DNA of 64,000 bases from Stutzerimonas decontaminans (GCF_000661915.1 NZ_CP007509.1:2373501-2437500); one strand, 5' to 3'. Counted from the stretch's first letter, positions 27,377 through 37,114 are shown. A program made the numbers and translations. Notes: generated from the letters alone by a model not told the origin.

Positions 27377-28420
27377 ATGTTCGCGCACAAACCGCTTATC
27401 GCCTGCATTCTGCTCGGCTCGCTGCCTGGTCTGGCGCTGGCACAGGCCATAACCAGCCAGACCGGCAGCGACAACCAGATCATCCTCGAGCAGACCGGCC
27501 CGAACTCGGCTACCCAGTTACAGGAGGGCACACTGAACTGGTCCCGCGTGGTCCAGGACGGCGACAACAACCTCGCGCTCACCGACCAGCGCGGCTATGA
27601 CCTGCAGGCGCAGATCACACAGACCGGCAGCCAGAACCAAGCCAACGTCTATCAAGCCAACCTGGATTTCAGCAGCGATGCGCAAGTCGAACAGCTGGGT
27701 ACAGTCAATCTTGTCGAACTGGTGCAGCAGGATGGCAATGGCAACAATGCCATACTCCACCAGCTGGGCGCTGGCAACGTGCAGCAGATCAACCAGACCT
27801 TCTACATCAATTCGCTGGAAGCACGCTCTGAGGGCAACGACAACCTGATCGAGGTGGTGCAGAACGGTGGGGGAAGTGCACAGCTGAGCCAGCTGGGCGA
27901 CGGCAACCGTCTGGATATCCTCCAGGAATCGCCGGCCTACGGCAGCTCAACCCGGGTGACCCAGATCGGCGACATCAACCAGGCGGCAGTGTCGCAGGTC
28001 GGAGGACGCTACTACACCGGCGAGGTGCGGTTGGTGCAGCGCGGCGCATCCAACCGTGCGGAGGTGACGCAATGGGCGGGCTTCAGCACCGTGGAATACA
28101 CCCAGGAGGGTATCGGCAACGAGCTGAATGCACAGCAGGGCACGCGTAGCGGCATCATCAGCGGCAGCTCGGTGGGCAACGACAACCGCGTCAATATCAG
28201 CCAGGATTACGATGGCCCTGTACTCGACATTGCTCAAAACGGTTCGGCCAACGAAATCGATGTGGTGCAGGATGCCGCCTATGGCACGGCTTCAATCAGC
28301 CAGACCGGCGATGCCAACGTCGCCGTGCTTAACCAAGTGACGACCTTCGACGTGCAGCCGCCGAACACCAGCATCGTCCAGAACGGCACGGGCAACAGCA
28401 CGTCGATCAGCCAACGCTGA
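27377..28420 (+). CDS. secreted curlin-repeat protein (CsgA/CsgB-like amyloid candidate)
   Basis: A 347-residue exported protein with signal peptide (LIACILLGSLPGLALAQA). The mature chain is built of Gln/Asn/Gly-rich repeats of about 20-24 residues in the curlin style, for example ITQTGSQNQANVYQANLDFS, AQLSQLGDGNRLDILQE and ASISQTGDANVAVLNQV, roughly 12 to 14 in all. Curlin repeats stack as beta-strands and form functional amyloid. E. coli CsgA has five repeats; this protein is about twice as long. No csgE, csgF, csgG or second curlin gene is adjacent, so it is an orphan. AAGGAG eight bases before ATG 27377 fixes the start. Confidence 0.82.
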   Translation: MFAHKPLIACILLGSLPGLALAQAITSQTGSDNQIILEQTGPNSATQLQEGTLNWSRVVQDGDNNLALTDQRGYDLQAQITQTGSQNQANVYQANLDFSSDAQVEQLGTVNLVELVQQDGNGNNAILHQLGAGNVQQINQTFYINSLEARSEGNDNLIEVVQNGGGSAQLSQLGDGNRLDILQESPAYGSSTRVTQIGDINQAAVSQVGGRYYTGEVRLVQRGASNRAEVTQWAGFSTVEYTQEGIGNELNAQQGTRSGIISGSSVGNDNRVNISQDYDGPVLDIAQNGSANEIDVVQDAAYGTASISQTGDANVAVLNQVTTFDVQPPNTSIVQNGTGNSTSISQR

Positions 28421-28430
28421 GCCGTGTGGA

Positions 28431-28451
28431 CGCGGCCGTCAAACGGCCGCG
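28431..28451 (+). terminator. GC hairpin after the curlin-repeat gene
   Basis: Nine-base-pair perfect stem (CGCGGCCGT with ACGGCCGCG) with a CAA loop, 10 bases after the stop. No T-run follows, so it is only a probable terminator. Confidence 0.5.
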
Positions 28452-28565
28452 CTACGTTCGCAATGGCCGCTAATTCTCCGTAGTACCCTTGACGCGCTAC
28501 GGCCTGGGCCAGTGACGATTCCAGCGTGAGCGCCATGCAGTGGTCGCCGGCCATGCATGCTTTCA

Positions 28566-29741
28566 CTAGCTGCGAGCGCGCTTCATGCATGCGAGGTGCC
28601 GATCATTGACTCGGTTGGCGAACCAGGCGGTGGTCAGGTTGCGGGTGATCTTCGGGCTTTCCAGCCGGATTCCCGGCAGCACCGCCCGAGGCAGGGGCTT
28701 GCCGGCGCGCTTTTCGGCCAGCGCGAAGACCTTTTCATACAGGTCGGTTTTCTCGAAACCATAGGTGTCACCACGCTCCAGCGCATTGCGAATGGCCGTC
28801 TCGCTCATGTCCAGCTTGCCCGCCAGCGCGCGAACCGCACGTTCGGTCTGACCGGCCTTGCTGCTGCCGTGAATGATCAGGTCGCCGTCGAGAGCCAGCT
28901 TGATGCCACTGGCACGGCTCACCGCGGCCTGAAACGCGGCGTTGCGACTGGCGTACCAGCCGGCATTGAAGTCGGCGAAGCGGTACAGCGGCTGCCGATA
29001 GCTAGTCGGGTAGTCGAGCAGGTGGGCGATGCCGAAATACATGCCACCGCGGCGCGTGAAGACTTCGTCACGGATCGATCTTTCCCGTTCATAGGGGTAG
29101 GTCCATCTGCGGTCCTCGGCAAAGGCGATGCTGACCTGCATCGGACCACCGGTCTTGACCGGGTTGAGCGTGCCGAACAACTGCTTGCCGAGCGGCATGA
29201 TGCCGAGGAAGTCATCGAAGATCGCGCTCAGCTGCTCTTCGGTGCGCACGGCCGCGAGACGCTGGCTATAGGTCTTGCCGTTGGGTGACTTCACGTCCAG
29301 CGCCGCATCCACCACGAACCGCGGGACGTGCAGGCGGCCGGCACGACGATAGATTTCCTCCCGCGCGATCTTCGCCAGGCCGGGGACGGGCGGGGTCGCC
29401 TGGAATGTCGACTCCTGCACCGTCACGGCCAGGACCGAGCAGATGTTCTCATCGTTCGGTGGGATATCCAGCGAATCGAAGGCTGTATAGATGTCCTGAG
29501 CCCAACCCTGGCGATCGGGAATGTTGGCGGGGATCAGGCGAGCGATCTTGGCCCGGACTTCTTCCGGCTTGGGCGCTGGAGTCTCCGGCTGCTGGGTTCC
29601 ACAACCGGCAAGACCGAGCAACGCCGCGGCGGCGATTGCCGCTAGGAGCGGGCGATTGTTGCCAGTAATTGGTCGGGCAGCGGCAGGGCAGCCGGATGGG
29701 CCTGAGCAAGCGGTGCGGCAGGTTGAGATCGGAATGGTCAT
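28566..29741 (-). CDS. DUF1615 family lipoprotein
   Basis: A 391-residue predicted lipoprotein of the DUF1615 family. The N-terminus carries a long hydrophilic leader, then LLAAIAAAALLGLAGC, where LAGC is a lipobox and the Cys near residue 47 is the likely lipid anchor. The mature domain begins EVRAKIARLIPANIPDRQGW. Family sequence runs to the end (RRGGMYFGIAHLLDYP, LALDGDLIIHGSSKAGQTE). No catalytic role is established. The 30-residue leader before the hydrophobic segment is unusual, and a later non-ATG start is possible. It stands alone on the minus strand. Confidence 0.83.
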   Translation of the reverse strand: MTIPISTCRTACSGPSGCPAAARPITGNNRPLLAAIAAAALLGLAGCGTQQPETPAPKPEEVRAKIARLIPANIPDRQGWAQDIYTAFDSLDIPPNDENICSVLAVTVQESTFQATPPVPGLAKIAREEIYRRAGRLHVPRFVVDAALDVKSPNGKTYSQRLAAVRTEEQLSAIFDDFLGIMPLGKQLFGTLNPVKTGGPMQVSIAFAEDRRWTYPYERERSIRDEVFTRRGGMYFGIAHLLDYPTSYRQPLYRFADFNAGWYASRNAAFQAAVSRASGIKLALDGDLIIHGSSKAGQTERAVRALAGKLDMSETAIRNALERGDTYGFEKTDLYEKVFALAEKRAGKPLPRAVLPGIRLESPKITRNLTTAWFANRVNDRHLACMKRARS

Positions 29742-29910
29742 GCGGTCCTGAATGTAATGAGCGCCTGGGGCTCGGACAGTAAAACAGCCGAAACCGTTCT
29801 GGCTCTTTCAGAAGCCGCGGTTCAAAACCGATTGATTCGCTTGCCAAACGCAGGCGTGCACCGCGCTGCGACGCACCGTCATTGGGTGTCGGGAAACATC
29901 CGCGCAGGGC

Positions 29911-30147
29911 TCAGAAATTGTGACAGTCCGGGCCCTGGCGCAGGTACGTGGTTTCGTGGGTGTCGCCCTTGGAATCCACATAGGTCATCTTGGCCTTCAC
30001 GACCTCGCAGCCGCCAGCAGGTACATCCATGGATATGACCTTGGCGATGTCCAGTTTGTCGCCATATTGATAGGCCTTGGGTTCATCGGCGGCATACGCC
30101 AGCTGGGCACTGAGTACCAGGCCGGCAATCCAGATCAGTTTGTTCAC
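29911..30147 (-). CDS. DUF2790 small exported protein
   Basis: A 78-residue protein of the Pseudomonas DUF2790 family. It has a signal peptide (NKLIWIAGLVLSAQLAYA) and a short mature domain, YGDKLDIAKVISMDVPAGGC and then YVDSKGDTHETTYLRQGPDC, with two cysteines that may pair. The start is GTG at 30147 with a strong GGAGG upstream; the longer open frame to 30354 lacks family sequence. Family members are often induced by metals or stress, but the function is unknown. Confidence 0.82.
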   Translation of the reverse strand: MNKLIWIAGLVLSAQLAYAADEPKAYQYGDKLDIAKVISMDVPAGGCEVVKAKMTYVDSKGDTHETTYLRQGPDCHNF

Positions 30148-30433
30148 AGGTAACCTCCAGAGCGCCTGCGGACCCAGGTCGCTGCGACGGGGGCGACGGC
30201 AGGCATTTCTTGCGTGCTGCGCCTGCCGGATGGCAGACGCCGGGAAATAAACGAGGCTGCCACGAGGGAAAGCAGCCAAAAGGTGGCAGGACGACCGATC
30301 GAAGGAGCGCTCGACCGACGAAGGAGCGGACTGACTTCTAGCGTCCATTGCCACTCGACAATTTTAGTGGGCGACCGGGACGGGAAAAACCGCGCCAGCG
30401 GTGAAGCACCTTTACCCACCGCGCAACAATCGA

Positions 30434-31369
30434 TCAGGCCCAATGCGCCGGGTCCTGCAAGATGCGGTGGTATTCGGCGAATGCGCGCGGCAGCTCCAGC
30501 GCGAGAAAGTCGACCCAGGTCTTTATCTTCGCGTCGAGAAAACGCCGGGACGGGTAGAGCGCATGGATCTGCTTTTCCTGCAGGCGGTAGCGGGGCAACA
30601 GGCGCAGCAGTGCGCCGCGCTGCAGGGCCGGAGCCGCGACATAGTCGGGCAGCAAGCAGATGCCCATGCCGGCTTCTGCTGCACTGGCCATGGCTTCAGC
30701 CACGTTGACCTTGAACGCTTCGCCGGGGCGAATCACGTCCTCGACACCGTCCGCGACGAAGCGCCATTCGTCCGCGAAGACCGGGTCCGCCAGACGCAGA
30801 CAGCGGTGCCGCTGCAGGTCACGCGGTTGCTGCGGTACGCCATGCTGCTCGAGATAGCCGGGCGCCGCGCAGACAACATTGCCAACCTCGCCCAGTCTCT
30901 GGGCGATCAGCTCGGAATCCGGCAGCTCGCGGGAAAGCGTGATGATGACGTCGAGTCCGGCTTCCAGCAGATCGGGGTGGTGTTGCGAAAGTGTCAGGTC
31001 GAGGCTGACTTCGGGGTAGCGCTCACCGTATCTTCCGGCCAGCCCTGCCAGCAGCTGGATGCCCAGCCCCGTCGTCGACTGCACGCGCAGGCGCCCGCGC
31101 GGGGTCAGATGGGCCCCGCAGGCTTCCTCCTGTGCCTGGTCCAGCTGCGCCAGGATCTCGCGCGATCGTTCGAGAAAACGTGCGCCGACCTCGGTCAGCG
31201 CCAACCGCCGCGTGGTGCGGTTGAGCAGCCGCGCATGGAGGTGGTTCTCCAGCTCCGCAACCAGGCGGGAAACCTGCGCGGTGGACGTGTCGGCCAGCTT
31301 CGCCGCGGCGGTGAAGCTGCCGGCGTCGACTACCCGGACGAATACCCGCATCGCTTGCAGCATGTCCAT
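30434..31369 (-). CDS. LysR-family regulator of the adjacent efflux operon
   Basis: A 311-residue LysR-type regulator: helix-turn-helix in MLQAMRVFVRVVDAGSFTAA and TSTAQVSRLVAELENHLHAR, then the effector domain with LRVQSTTGLGIQLLAGLAG. It lies 18 bases after the outer-membrane factor gene on the same strand, with AGGAGG placed for its ATG, so it is probably the last gene of the efflux transcript rather than a divergent regulator. The effector is unknown; in AaeXAB-type systems aromatic acids are typical inducers. Confidence 0.9.
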   Translation of the reverse strand: MDMLQAMRVFVRVVDAGSFTAAAKLADTSTAQVSRLVAELENHLHARLLNRTTRRLALTEVGARFLERSREILAQLDQAQEEACGAHLTPRGRLRVQSTTGLGIQLLAGLAGRYGERYPEVSLDLTLSQHHPDLLEAGLDVIITLSRELPDSELIAQRLGEVGNVVCAAPGYLEQHGVPQQPRDLQRHRCLRLADPVFADEWRFVADGVEDVIRPGEAFKVNVAEAMASAAEAGMGICLLPDYVAAPALQRGALLRLLPRYRLQEKQIHALYPSRRFLDAKIKTWVDFLALELPRAFAEYHRILQDPAHWA

Positions 31370-31387
31370 CGACTAGAACCTCCTGGG

Positions 31388-32860
31388 TTATTGGCCAGCC
31401 ACGCCCGGCGATGGATTTTCAACACGCGCCGATGCCTCTTGCGCGCCTTGCCAGCCGCCGCCCAGCGCGAGGAACAGGTTCACCTGATCCTGCGACAGCT
31501 GGGCCTGGGATGCCGCCAGAGCGGCTTCGGCCGTTGCCAGCGTGCGCTCGGCATCGAGACTGTCTAGATAGGCCAGCCGTCCTTCCTGATACAGCCGGCG
31601 CGTGTGGTCCGCGGCGGCTCGCGCGGCATCGCGTGCTTCGCCCAGCGCCTGGTCACGATGCAGATCGTGGGCGTAGTGCGTGAGCAGGGTCTGGGTTTCG
31701 CGCAAGGCGTCGAGCACAACGCCGTCGAAGCGGGCGAGGGCGGCAGCGGCTCCGGCCTCGGTGGCGCGAACGCGCGCGCGATCGACCTGGGTCGGAAAAT
31801 GCCAGCTGATCGACGGGCCGAATTCCCAGCGACGGGTTACCGGATTACCGAGGTGTTCGAGCATTCCGGTGTAACCGGCCGCAGCGCCGAGACTGACCTG
31901 CGGATACATCATCGCCGTGGCGACGCCGATCTGTGCCGTAGCGGAGGCGAGTGCGCGCTCGGCCGCACGGATGTCCGGACGGCGCTTGAGCAGGGCGGTG
32001 CCATCACCCATCGGGATCGCCTGGCGCAGTTGCGGCGGGTGACTGCAGGCGGTAACCGTCCCGGGAAGGTCTCCGGGCGTGCGGCCGAGCAGGGCGGCGA
32101 GCTGATACAACGCGGCTGCCTTCTTCGATTCGAATGGCGGCAGCTCGGCACGCAGAGCCTCCAGCTGAGCGCGGGCGCGGGCCACATCGACTTCGTTGCC
32201 ACGACCGCCCTCGAACAGCCGCTCGGCAACATCCAGCTGTCGCAGCTGAATCGCCAGTGAATGCTTCGCTATCGTCAGTTCCTCGCTGGCATGACAGGCC
32301 GTCATGTAGCTGCGTACCACCCCGGCCACGGCAGTTATGCGGGCCTTGTCGAGCAGCGCGGCACTGGCGTCGGCATCGGCCCCCGCAGCTTCCGCGGCGC
32401 GATGCAGCTGACCGAACAGATCGAGCTGGTAACCCACGCTGAGGCCGACGTCGGCGAGGTTCATCACGGGAAGTTTTTCCTCCAGGGCCAGGGCTTCGCT
32501 GGACAGCTGGCCGCGTGCAACCGAGCCGTTGCCGCCGACCACGACCTCCTGCGCGTGGTGCGCCATCTGGAAGTCTTCATAGGCGCGACGCAGGTTGTGA
32601 TACGCCTGGCGCACGTCGGCATTGCCGATCAGGGCTTCACTCACCAGCTGATCGAGCATCGGGTCGTCATAGAGCTGCCACCAGTCGTCCGGCAGCGGCG
32701 CCTGTTCGACCCGCTCGTTGCCGACCAGATCAAGGGGTTTCTGTGCAGCGGCCTGCAAGGCCACGGCTTGGTCTGGCACGCGGTAGTCCGGGCCCACCGC
32801 GCTGCATGCGGCGAGCAGCACAGTCAGCGCGAACGGCAGTACATATACCGCACGACTCAT
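31388..32860 (-). CDS. outer-membrane efflux lipoprotein (TolC/NodT family)
   Basis: A 490-residue outer-membrane factor that forms the exit duct of a tripartite pump. The signal peptide ends in a lipobox (LTVLLAACS), giving a lipid anchor. Two repeats of the TolC fold are visible: DDWWQLYDDPMLDQLVSEAL starts the first, and RRPDIRAAERALASATAQIG the second. GYQLDLFGQLHRAAEAA is the conserved NodT segment. Its ATG overlaps the membrane-fusion gene stop by 4 bases. It is the outer component for the FUSC/HlyD system encoded upstream. Confidence 0.93.
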   Translation of the reverse strand: MSRAVYVLPFALTVLLAACSAVGPDYRVPDQAVALQAAAQKPLDLVGNERVEQAPLPDDWWQLYDDPMLDQLVSEALIGNADVRQAYHNLRRAYEDFQMAHHAQEVVVGGNGSVARGQLSSEALALEEKLPVMNLADVGLSVGYQLDLFGQLHRAAEAAGADADASAALLDKARITAVAGVVRSYMTACHASEELTIAKHSLAIQLRQLDVAERLFEGGRGNEVDVARARAQLEALRAELPPFESKKAAALYQLAALLGRTPGDLPGTVTACSHPPQLRQAIPMGDGTALLKRRPDIRAAERALASATAQIGVATAMMYPQVSLGAAAGYTGMLEHLGNPVTRRWEFGPSISWHFPTQVDRARVRATEAGAAAALARFDGVVLDALRETQTLLTHYAHDLHRDQALGEARDAARAAADHTRRLYQEGRLAYLDSLDAERTLATAEAALAASQAQLSQDQVNLFLALGGGWQGAQEASARVENPSPGVAGQ

Positions 32861-33756
32861 TGGCTAACCGTCGCTGATGTGTCACGCGGCCACGGCAGCA
32901 CGGACAGCGTCGCGGTACGGCCGACCACCAGGCGGATGTCGCTCTGCTGGCCTTCGTCCAACACCACGCGAACCGGAATTCGCTGCGCCAGGCGCACCCA
33001 GTTGAAACTCGGGTCGATATTCGGCAGCAGCGAGTTGCCGCGCACTCGGTCGCGATCCTCGATGCCTGCGGCGATGCTCTGCACATGGCCGCGCAGATGC
33101 TGCGCTTCGCCCATGATGCGGATGTCCACCGGCTGTCCGATTTCAATGGCGTGCAGCTTGGTTTCTTCGAAGTAGCCTTCGACACGCAGTGAATCGGTGT
33201 CGACGATCGACAGTACCGGCGTACCGGTTTTCACGTAATCGCCCACGCGCATTGTCTGGTCACCGAGATAGCCATCCACCGGACTGAGCACGGTGGTGCG
33301 TTCGAGATCCAGACGCGCCACGCCGAGGGTTGCTTCAGCCGTAGCCAGGGCGGCAGCGGCGCGCTTGACGTGGGTGTCGCCAATTTCCACGGTTTCCGCA
33401 GCGATCAGGTCTTTCAGCACCCGATTGCGCTTGGCTTCGCGTTGCGCCTGGTCCAGCTGCGCGCGGCGCTCGAGCACCGCGGCACGGGCTTCTTCGACGG
33501 CCAGCTCGAAGCGTGCCTGATCGATCACGAACAACACCTGGCCGCGGCTGACCTTCTGGTTGTCGCGCACGTGCAGTTCGGTCACCAGCCCGGAAACATC
33601 CGGTGCGACCTGAATGATGTCGGCGTGCACGTGGCCGTCGCGGGTCCAGGGCGCCTCCATGTAGTAATCCCACAGGTGCAGGCTGACGACGACGGCGATG
33701 ACAACCGCCAGCAAGGTCAGCAGCACCGAGCCGGCGGCGGGTATCCATTTATTCAC
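32857..33756 (-). CDS. HlyD-type membrane fusion protein (AaeA-like)
   Basis: A 299-residue periplasmic adaptor of an AaeAB-type efflux pump, anchored by one N-terminal helix (VLLTLLAVVIAVVVSLHLWD). The lipoyl-like domain (DVSGLVTELHVRDNQKVSRG and VLSPVDGYLGDQTMRVGDYV) is split by a coiled-coil hairpin rich in Ala, Glu and Arg (about residues 95-160). It bridges the FUSC transporter and the outer-membrane factor. The stop overlaps the next gene, and it starts three bases after the DUF1656 gene. Confidence 0.93.
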   Translation of the reverse strand: MNKWIPAAGSVLLTLLAVVIAVVVSLHLWDYYMEAPWTRDGHVHADIIQVAPDVSGLVTELHVRDNQKVSRGQVLFVIDQARFELAVEEARAAVLERRAQLDQAQREAKRNRVLKDLIAAETVEIGDTHVKRAAAALATAEATLGVARLDLERTTVLSPVDGYLGDQTMRVGDYVKTGTPVLSIVDTDSLRVEGYFEETKLHAIEIGQPVDIRIMGEAQHLRGHVQSIAAGIEDRDRVRGNSLLPNIDPSFNWVRLAQRIPVRVVLDEGQQSDIRLVVGRTATLSVLPWPRDTSATVSQ

Positions 33757-33759
33757 GAT

Positions 33760-33963
33760 TCACATCCGGGGTAGGAGATTGAACAGGGCCCCGAGCACGA
33801 TGATGTACAGGGCGACGTTAAACAGCGGCGGATGCCAGACCCAACGGTAGAAACCGGCACGCTGCAGCGCGGAGGCGAGCAGGCTCTTGACGCCGTAGGC
33901 GGCCAGCATGGCGACCAGCAGTACCGGCACATAGACGCCGTACACATCGAGGTGACCGGTCAT
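33760..33963 (-). CDS. DUF1656 small membrane protein (AaeX-like)
   Basis: A 67-residue inner-membrane protein with two hydrophobic helices (YVPVLLVAMLAAYGVKSLLA and LFNVALYIIVLGALFNLL). DUF1656 proteins accompany AaeA/AaeB pumps, and the E. coli member is AaeX. Its role in the pump is not defined. It overlaps the FUSC stop by 4 bases and lies directly before the adaptor gene. Confidence 0.9.
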   Translation of the reverse strand: MTGHLDVYGVYVPVLLVAMLAAYGVKSLLASALQRAGFYRWVWHPPLFNVALYIIVLGALFNLLPRM

Positions 33964-36017
33964 GCGTGCGCTCCAGCGTGGGAGAGGCCGGCTTCGGGTG
34001 GCGGGCCTCCCCGGGCTCTGGCCGGCGCATCAGCGAAAAGCGCCAGGCGCAGGCCGTGCACCGCCTGCGCCGCCTGGTATGCGATAGGCGAAGCGTCGCG
34101 CTGCAGAGCGAGCAATGCGGCATCGAGGGCGTCGCGTAAGCCCTCCGGTGCGGGCAGTTGGCTTCGCGCCGCGGCGCAGGCAAGGAAATGCGCGCGGATC
34201 ATGCCCAGCAGCGGCTCCAGCTCATGCTGGATCGCGGGCGTCGGCCGCAGTTCGCGCAATTCGAGCAGGCGAAAGCCGACGCGCAGCTCGCGCGTGGCAT
34301 CGTTCAGCGCCAGGCAGTCGTCATCCAGCTGAGCCAGGCGTGGCAACAGCTGGGCGATACGATCGATGAAACTCGAGGCGTCATCGGCTTCGTTGCGCGA
34401 GCGCCGCATGTCTGCCAGCGTCGCAAGGCTCAGCCAGCCGTGCTGCACCAGTCGCCGCACAGCCCAGAGCGTGCCAAAGGGCCGGGTCAGGCGGGCCCAG
34501 ACGAAGGCGAAGACCACGCCCAGCGCAGTGGACAGCGCGATGTCGGCGAACAGCTGAAAATCAGCGTGGTAACTGTCCTGAAGCGTGATGTTGGAGATCG
34601 TCTGCACAGCAATCACGATCACCGTCCCGGCGTGTTGCGGCCGAGCGGCGAGGGTGCCGAGCAACAGCAGCGGCACGGCGAGCAGGATGGCCAGGCTGCC
34701 GAAATCATGCACGTTGGGCATCAACGCGAAGAGGTAGATGCCGGCGGCCATGGAGGAGATCAGCGTGGCGACCAGAAACGACTTGATGAACGGCGCCGGG
34801 TTGTCCTGACTGGCGAAGAAGCAGCCTGCTACCGCGGCGATGAACACGCCGCTATAGCCGTGCTCCCAACCGGAAACGAACCACAGCATGCTTAGGCAGA
34901 ACACCGACAGCGCTACCGAAGCCGCGGTGAATGCCAGTAGGCCGTAGTCATAGTGGCGTGGCCCGCCGACCAGTTGCTGTACGTGATAGCGCAGCGGCGG
35001 TGCCGCCTCGGCGTGGTCCTCATGAAACTGCTGATAGAGATTGAGGCAGTCCTGCCACAGGTCGATCAACGCACGCAGCTGGCGCAGGCCGCTGTCGATC
35101 GCCAGGGCATGCGCCGGATGGCTATCGCCCAGCCAGGCTGCGAGCTGCAGGCTGCGTGCGCGCAGATGTTCGCCGTGCCCAGCCTCGGCATCGGACTGAA
35201 TCCAGCGATCCACCTCCTGCAGGTAATCCACCAGTTCCGGTAGCAATCCCTGTAGCTCAGCCTGGAGCCGGTGCAACGAGTCCGCGGTTGAGATCAGCTG
35301 CGGCATCAACATCGCCATGCGCGCGCGAAATTCGCGAGCATGGATGGTCGAGAGATGACTGCTGCTGTCATAGCTCAGGTGGCTGATCAATCCATCCAAA
35401 CCCATAACATCCACCAGCAGCGCATTCAGCGCACGCTGGTCGGCTTCGCCAAGGTGCTGGGTACTGAGCATCCGGCTGACGGCGCCGCGCCCATCGCGCA
35501 GCAGCACGTGCATCTTCGCCGCGAGCGTCGGGGCGATGCGGCTGGGAAACAGCACGGCGTTCACCACGCTGGCGCAGACGATACCGAGCAGAATCTCCTC
35601 GGAACGCGCCAGGGCGACATCGAAGATGGTCGCTGGGTGATTGACCTCGGCAAGACTGATCAGCGGCACCGTATAGGCGGCGAGCAGAAAGATGTAACTG
35701 CGTGGCGAGCGGTCCAGCAACGAGAGAAAGAGCAGGGCCCCGATCCACAGCGAGATTGCAAGGCTCAACATCACCGGCTGTTGAGCAAACGTCGGCAGCA
35801 GCACGACCGACCCGGCTGCGCCAAGCAGCGTGCCAAGCGCGCGATAGATCGCTTTCGAGCGTGTCGCCCCGGACAGCGGATGCGATACGACGTAAACCGA
35901 GGCCATTGCCCAGTAAGGATTTTCGAGCGGTATCGCCAGTGCGATGTACAGCGCGAGCAAGGAGGCAATCAGCGCCTTGGCCGAGAACAGCCATTCGCGC
36001 CAGGTTGGCATATTCAT
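33960..36017 (-). CDS. FUSC-family efflux transporter (AaeB-like)
   Basis: A 685-residue inner-membrane pump of the fusaric-acid/aromatic-acid exporter family. Two sets of five to six transmembrane helices are visible (LIASLLALYIALAIPLENPY and YDYGLLAFTAASVALSVFCL begin them), each followed by a large cytoplasmic helical domain. The motif PYWAMASVYVVSHPLSGATR is typical. The open frame runs to 36125, but ATG at 36017 (with another two codons later) matches the family start. It is the first gene of the pump transcript, with the AraC-type gene divergent. Likely substrates are aromatic carboxylic acids, which is inference. Confidence 0.92.
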   Translation of the reverse strand: MNMPTWREWLFSAKALIASLLALYIALAIPLENPYWAMASVYVVSHPLSGATRSKAIYRALGTLLGAAGSVVLLPTFAQQPVMLSLAISLWIGALLFLSLLDRSPRSYIFLLAAYTVPLISLAEVNHPATIFDVALARSEEILLGIVCASVVNAVLFPSRIAPTLAAKMHVLLRDGRGAVSRMLSTQHLGEADQRALNALLVDVMGLDGLISHLSYDSSSHLSTIHAREFRARMAMLMPQLISTADSLHRLQAELQGLLPELVDYLQEVDRWIQSDAEAGHGEHLRARSLQLAAWLGDSHPAHALAIDSGLRQLRALIDLWQDCLNLYQQFHEDHAEAAPPLRYHVQQLVGGPRHYDYGLLAFTAASVALSVFCLSMLWFVSGWEHGYSGVFIAAVAGCFFASQDNPAPFIKSFLVATLISSMAAGIYLFALMPNVHDFGSLAILLAVPLLLLGTLAARPQHAGTVIVIAVQTISNITLQDSYHADFQLFADIALSTALGVVFAFVWARLTRPFGTLWAVRRLVQHGWLSLATLADMRRSRNEADDASSFIDRIAQLLPRLAQLDDDCLALNDATRELRVGFRLLELRELRPTPAIQHELEPLLGMIRAHFLACAAARSQLPAPEGLRDALDAALLALQRDASPIAYQAAQAVHGLRLALFADAPARARGGPPPEAGLSHAGAHA

Positions 36018-36183
36018 AGAGTTCGTTTTTTGGGGCGTGGGCCAGAGGCGGGAGAGGGCGCGGCCATTCACGCAGCAACACAGATGGTTACATTTAACGT
36101 CAAAGACGTATGACAAACTGAACAACCACTAGGACGAACAGTGCATTTGTTCGTGCCGGATAGCGGCACGACGGCAGGCAATC

Positions 36184-37074
36184 ATGAGTAAACGCATTCC
36201 CAACTATGCCTTGTACGGCCAGGCTGCATTGCCCGCATGGCAGGACCTGCTGCATCTGGAATGGATCAGCGAGCGCGGCGACATGCATCAGCGGGAAATC
36301 AAGCCGCATCAGCATGACTCGCTACTGCAGATCGTCTACATACGAAATGGCGAGGGCGAAGTTTCGCTGGAGAACAGCCGCATGGGCTTCCGTGCGCCGT
36401 GCCTGATCCTGCTGCCGCAGCGTACCGTGCATGCCTTTCGCTACAGTCCTGAAACGGACGGGCCGGTCATCACGGCAGCACAGCGACCGCTGGAGTCAAT
36501 GGCGCGGATTCTGTCCAGTGACCTGCTGGCCTTGATGCAACGTCCGGCAGTGGTGTCGCTGCCGTGGGATGCAGACGGCAACGAGCCGGTATGGCCGCTA
36601 ATCCAGCTGATCCAGGCGGAAGCGCACAGCCAGGAACGCGGCAATGTCGCCGCCGGGCATGCGTTGTTGCTCGCGTTGCTCGTACATGTCGTCCGGCTGG
36701 AACAGCCAGTGTCAATCCCTCGACCAGCCAATGGCAAGCGGTCCCAGCTGCTTGGCCAGTTTCGCGAGTTGGTCGACACGCATTTCAAACAGCATTGGCC
36801 GCTTGGTCTTTACGCCGAAGCGCTAGGAGTCACTCCAGCCACACTGGGCCGAGCCTGCCGTGAAGGCCTTGGTGAATCACCGACGGCGATCATCAGCGAG
36901 CGAGTCGTTCGCGAAGCACAACGGCAGCTGGCGTACACAGCGCTCGACATCCAGCAAATCGCCCGCGAACTTGGCTTCGCCGATGCAGCGTATTTCAGCC
37001 GCTTCTTTCGCAAGCAGGTCGGACTCAAGCCCAGCGAGTTTCGCTCGGCGTTTCGGCATGCGGGAAAGCCATAG
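36184..37074 (+). CDS. AraC-family transcriptional regulator
   Basis: A 296-residue regulator: an N-terminal cupin-type sensor (IKPHQHDSLLQIVYIRNGEG) and a C-terminal AraC double helix-turn-helix (LYAEALGVTPATLGRACREG and DIQQIARELGFADAAYFSRF). Overall it resembles the PobR/HpaA-like regulators of aromatic-acid pathways. It is divergent from the FUSC pump gene, with 166 bases between starts, and is therefore the best candidate regulator of the pump. The effector is likely an aromatic acid, by analogy. Confidence 0.9.
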   Translation: MSKRIPNYALYGQAALPAWQDLLHLEWISERGDMHQREIKPHQHDSLLQIVYIRNGEGEVSLENSRMGFRAPCLILLPQRTVHAFRYSPETDGPVITAAQRPLESMARILSSDLLALMQRPAVVSLPWDADGNEPVWPLIQLIQAEAHSQERGNVAAGHALLLALLVHVVRLEQPVSIPRPANGKRSQLLGQFRELVDTHFKQHWPLGLYAEALGVTPATLGRACREGLGESPTAIISERVVREAQRQLAYTALDIQQIARELGFADAAYFSRFFRKQVGLKPSEFRSAFRHAGKP

Positions 37075-37114
37075 CACACAGAAAGGGGCAACTCTGGCGC
37101 TGCAACAGCATTGA

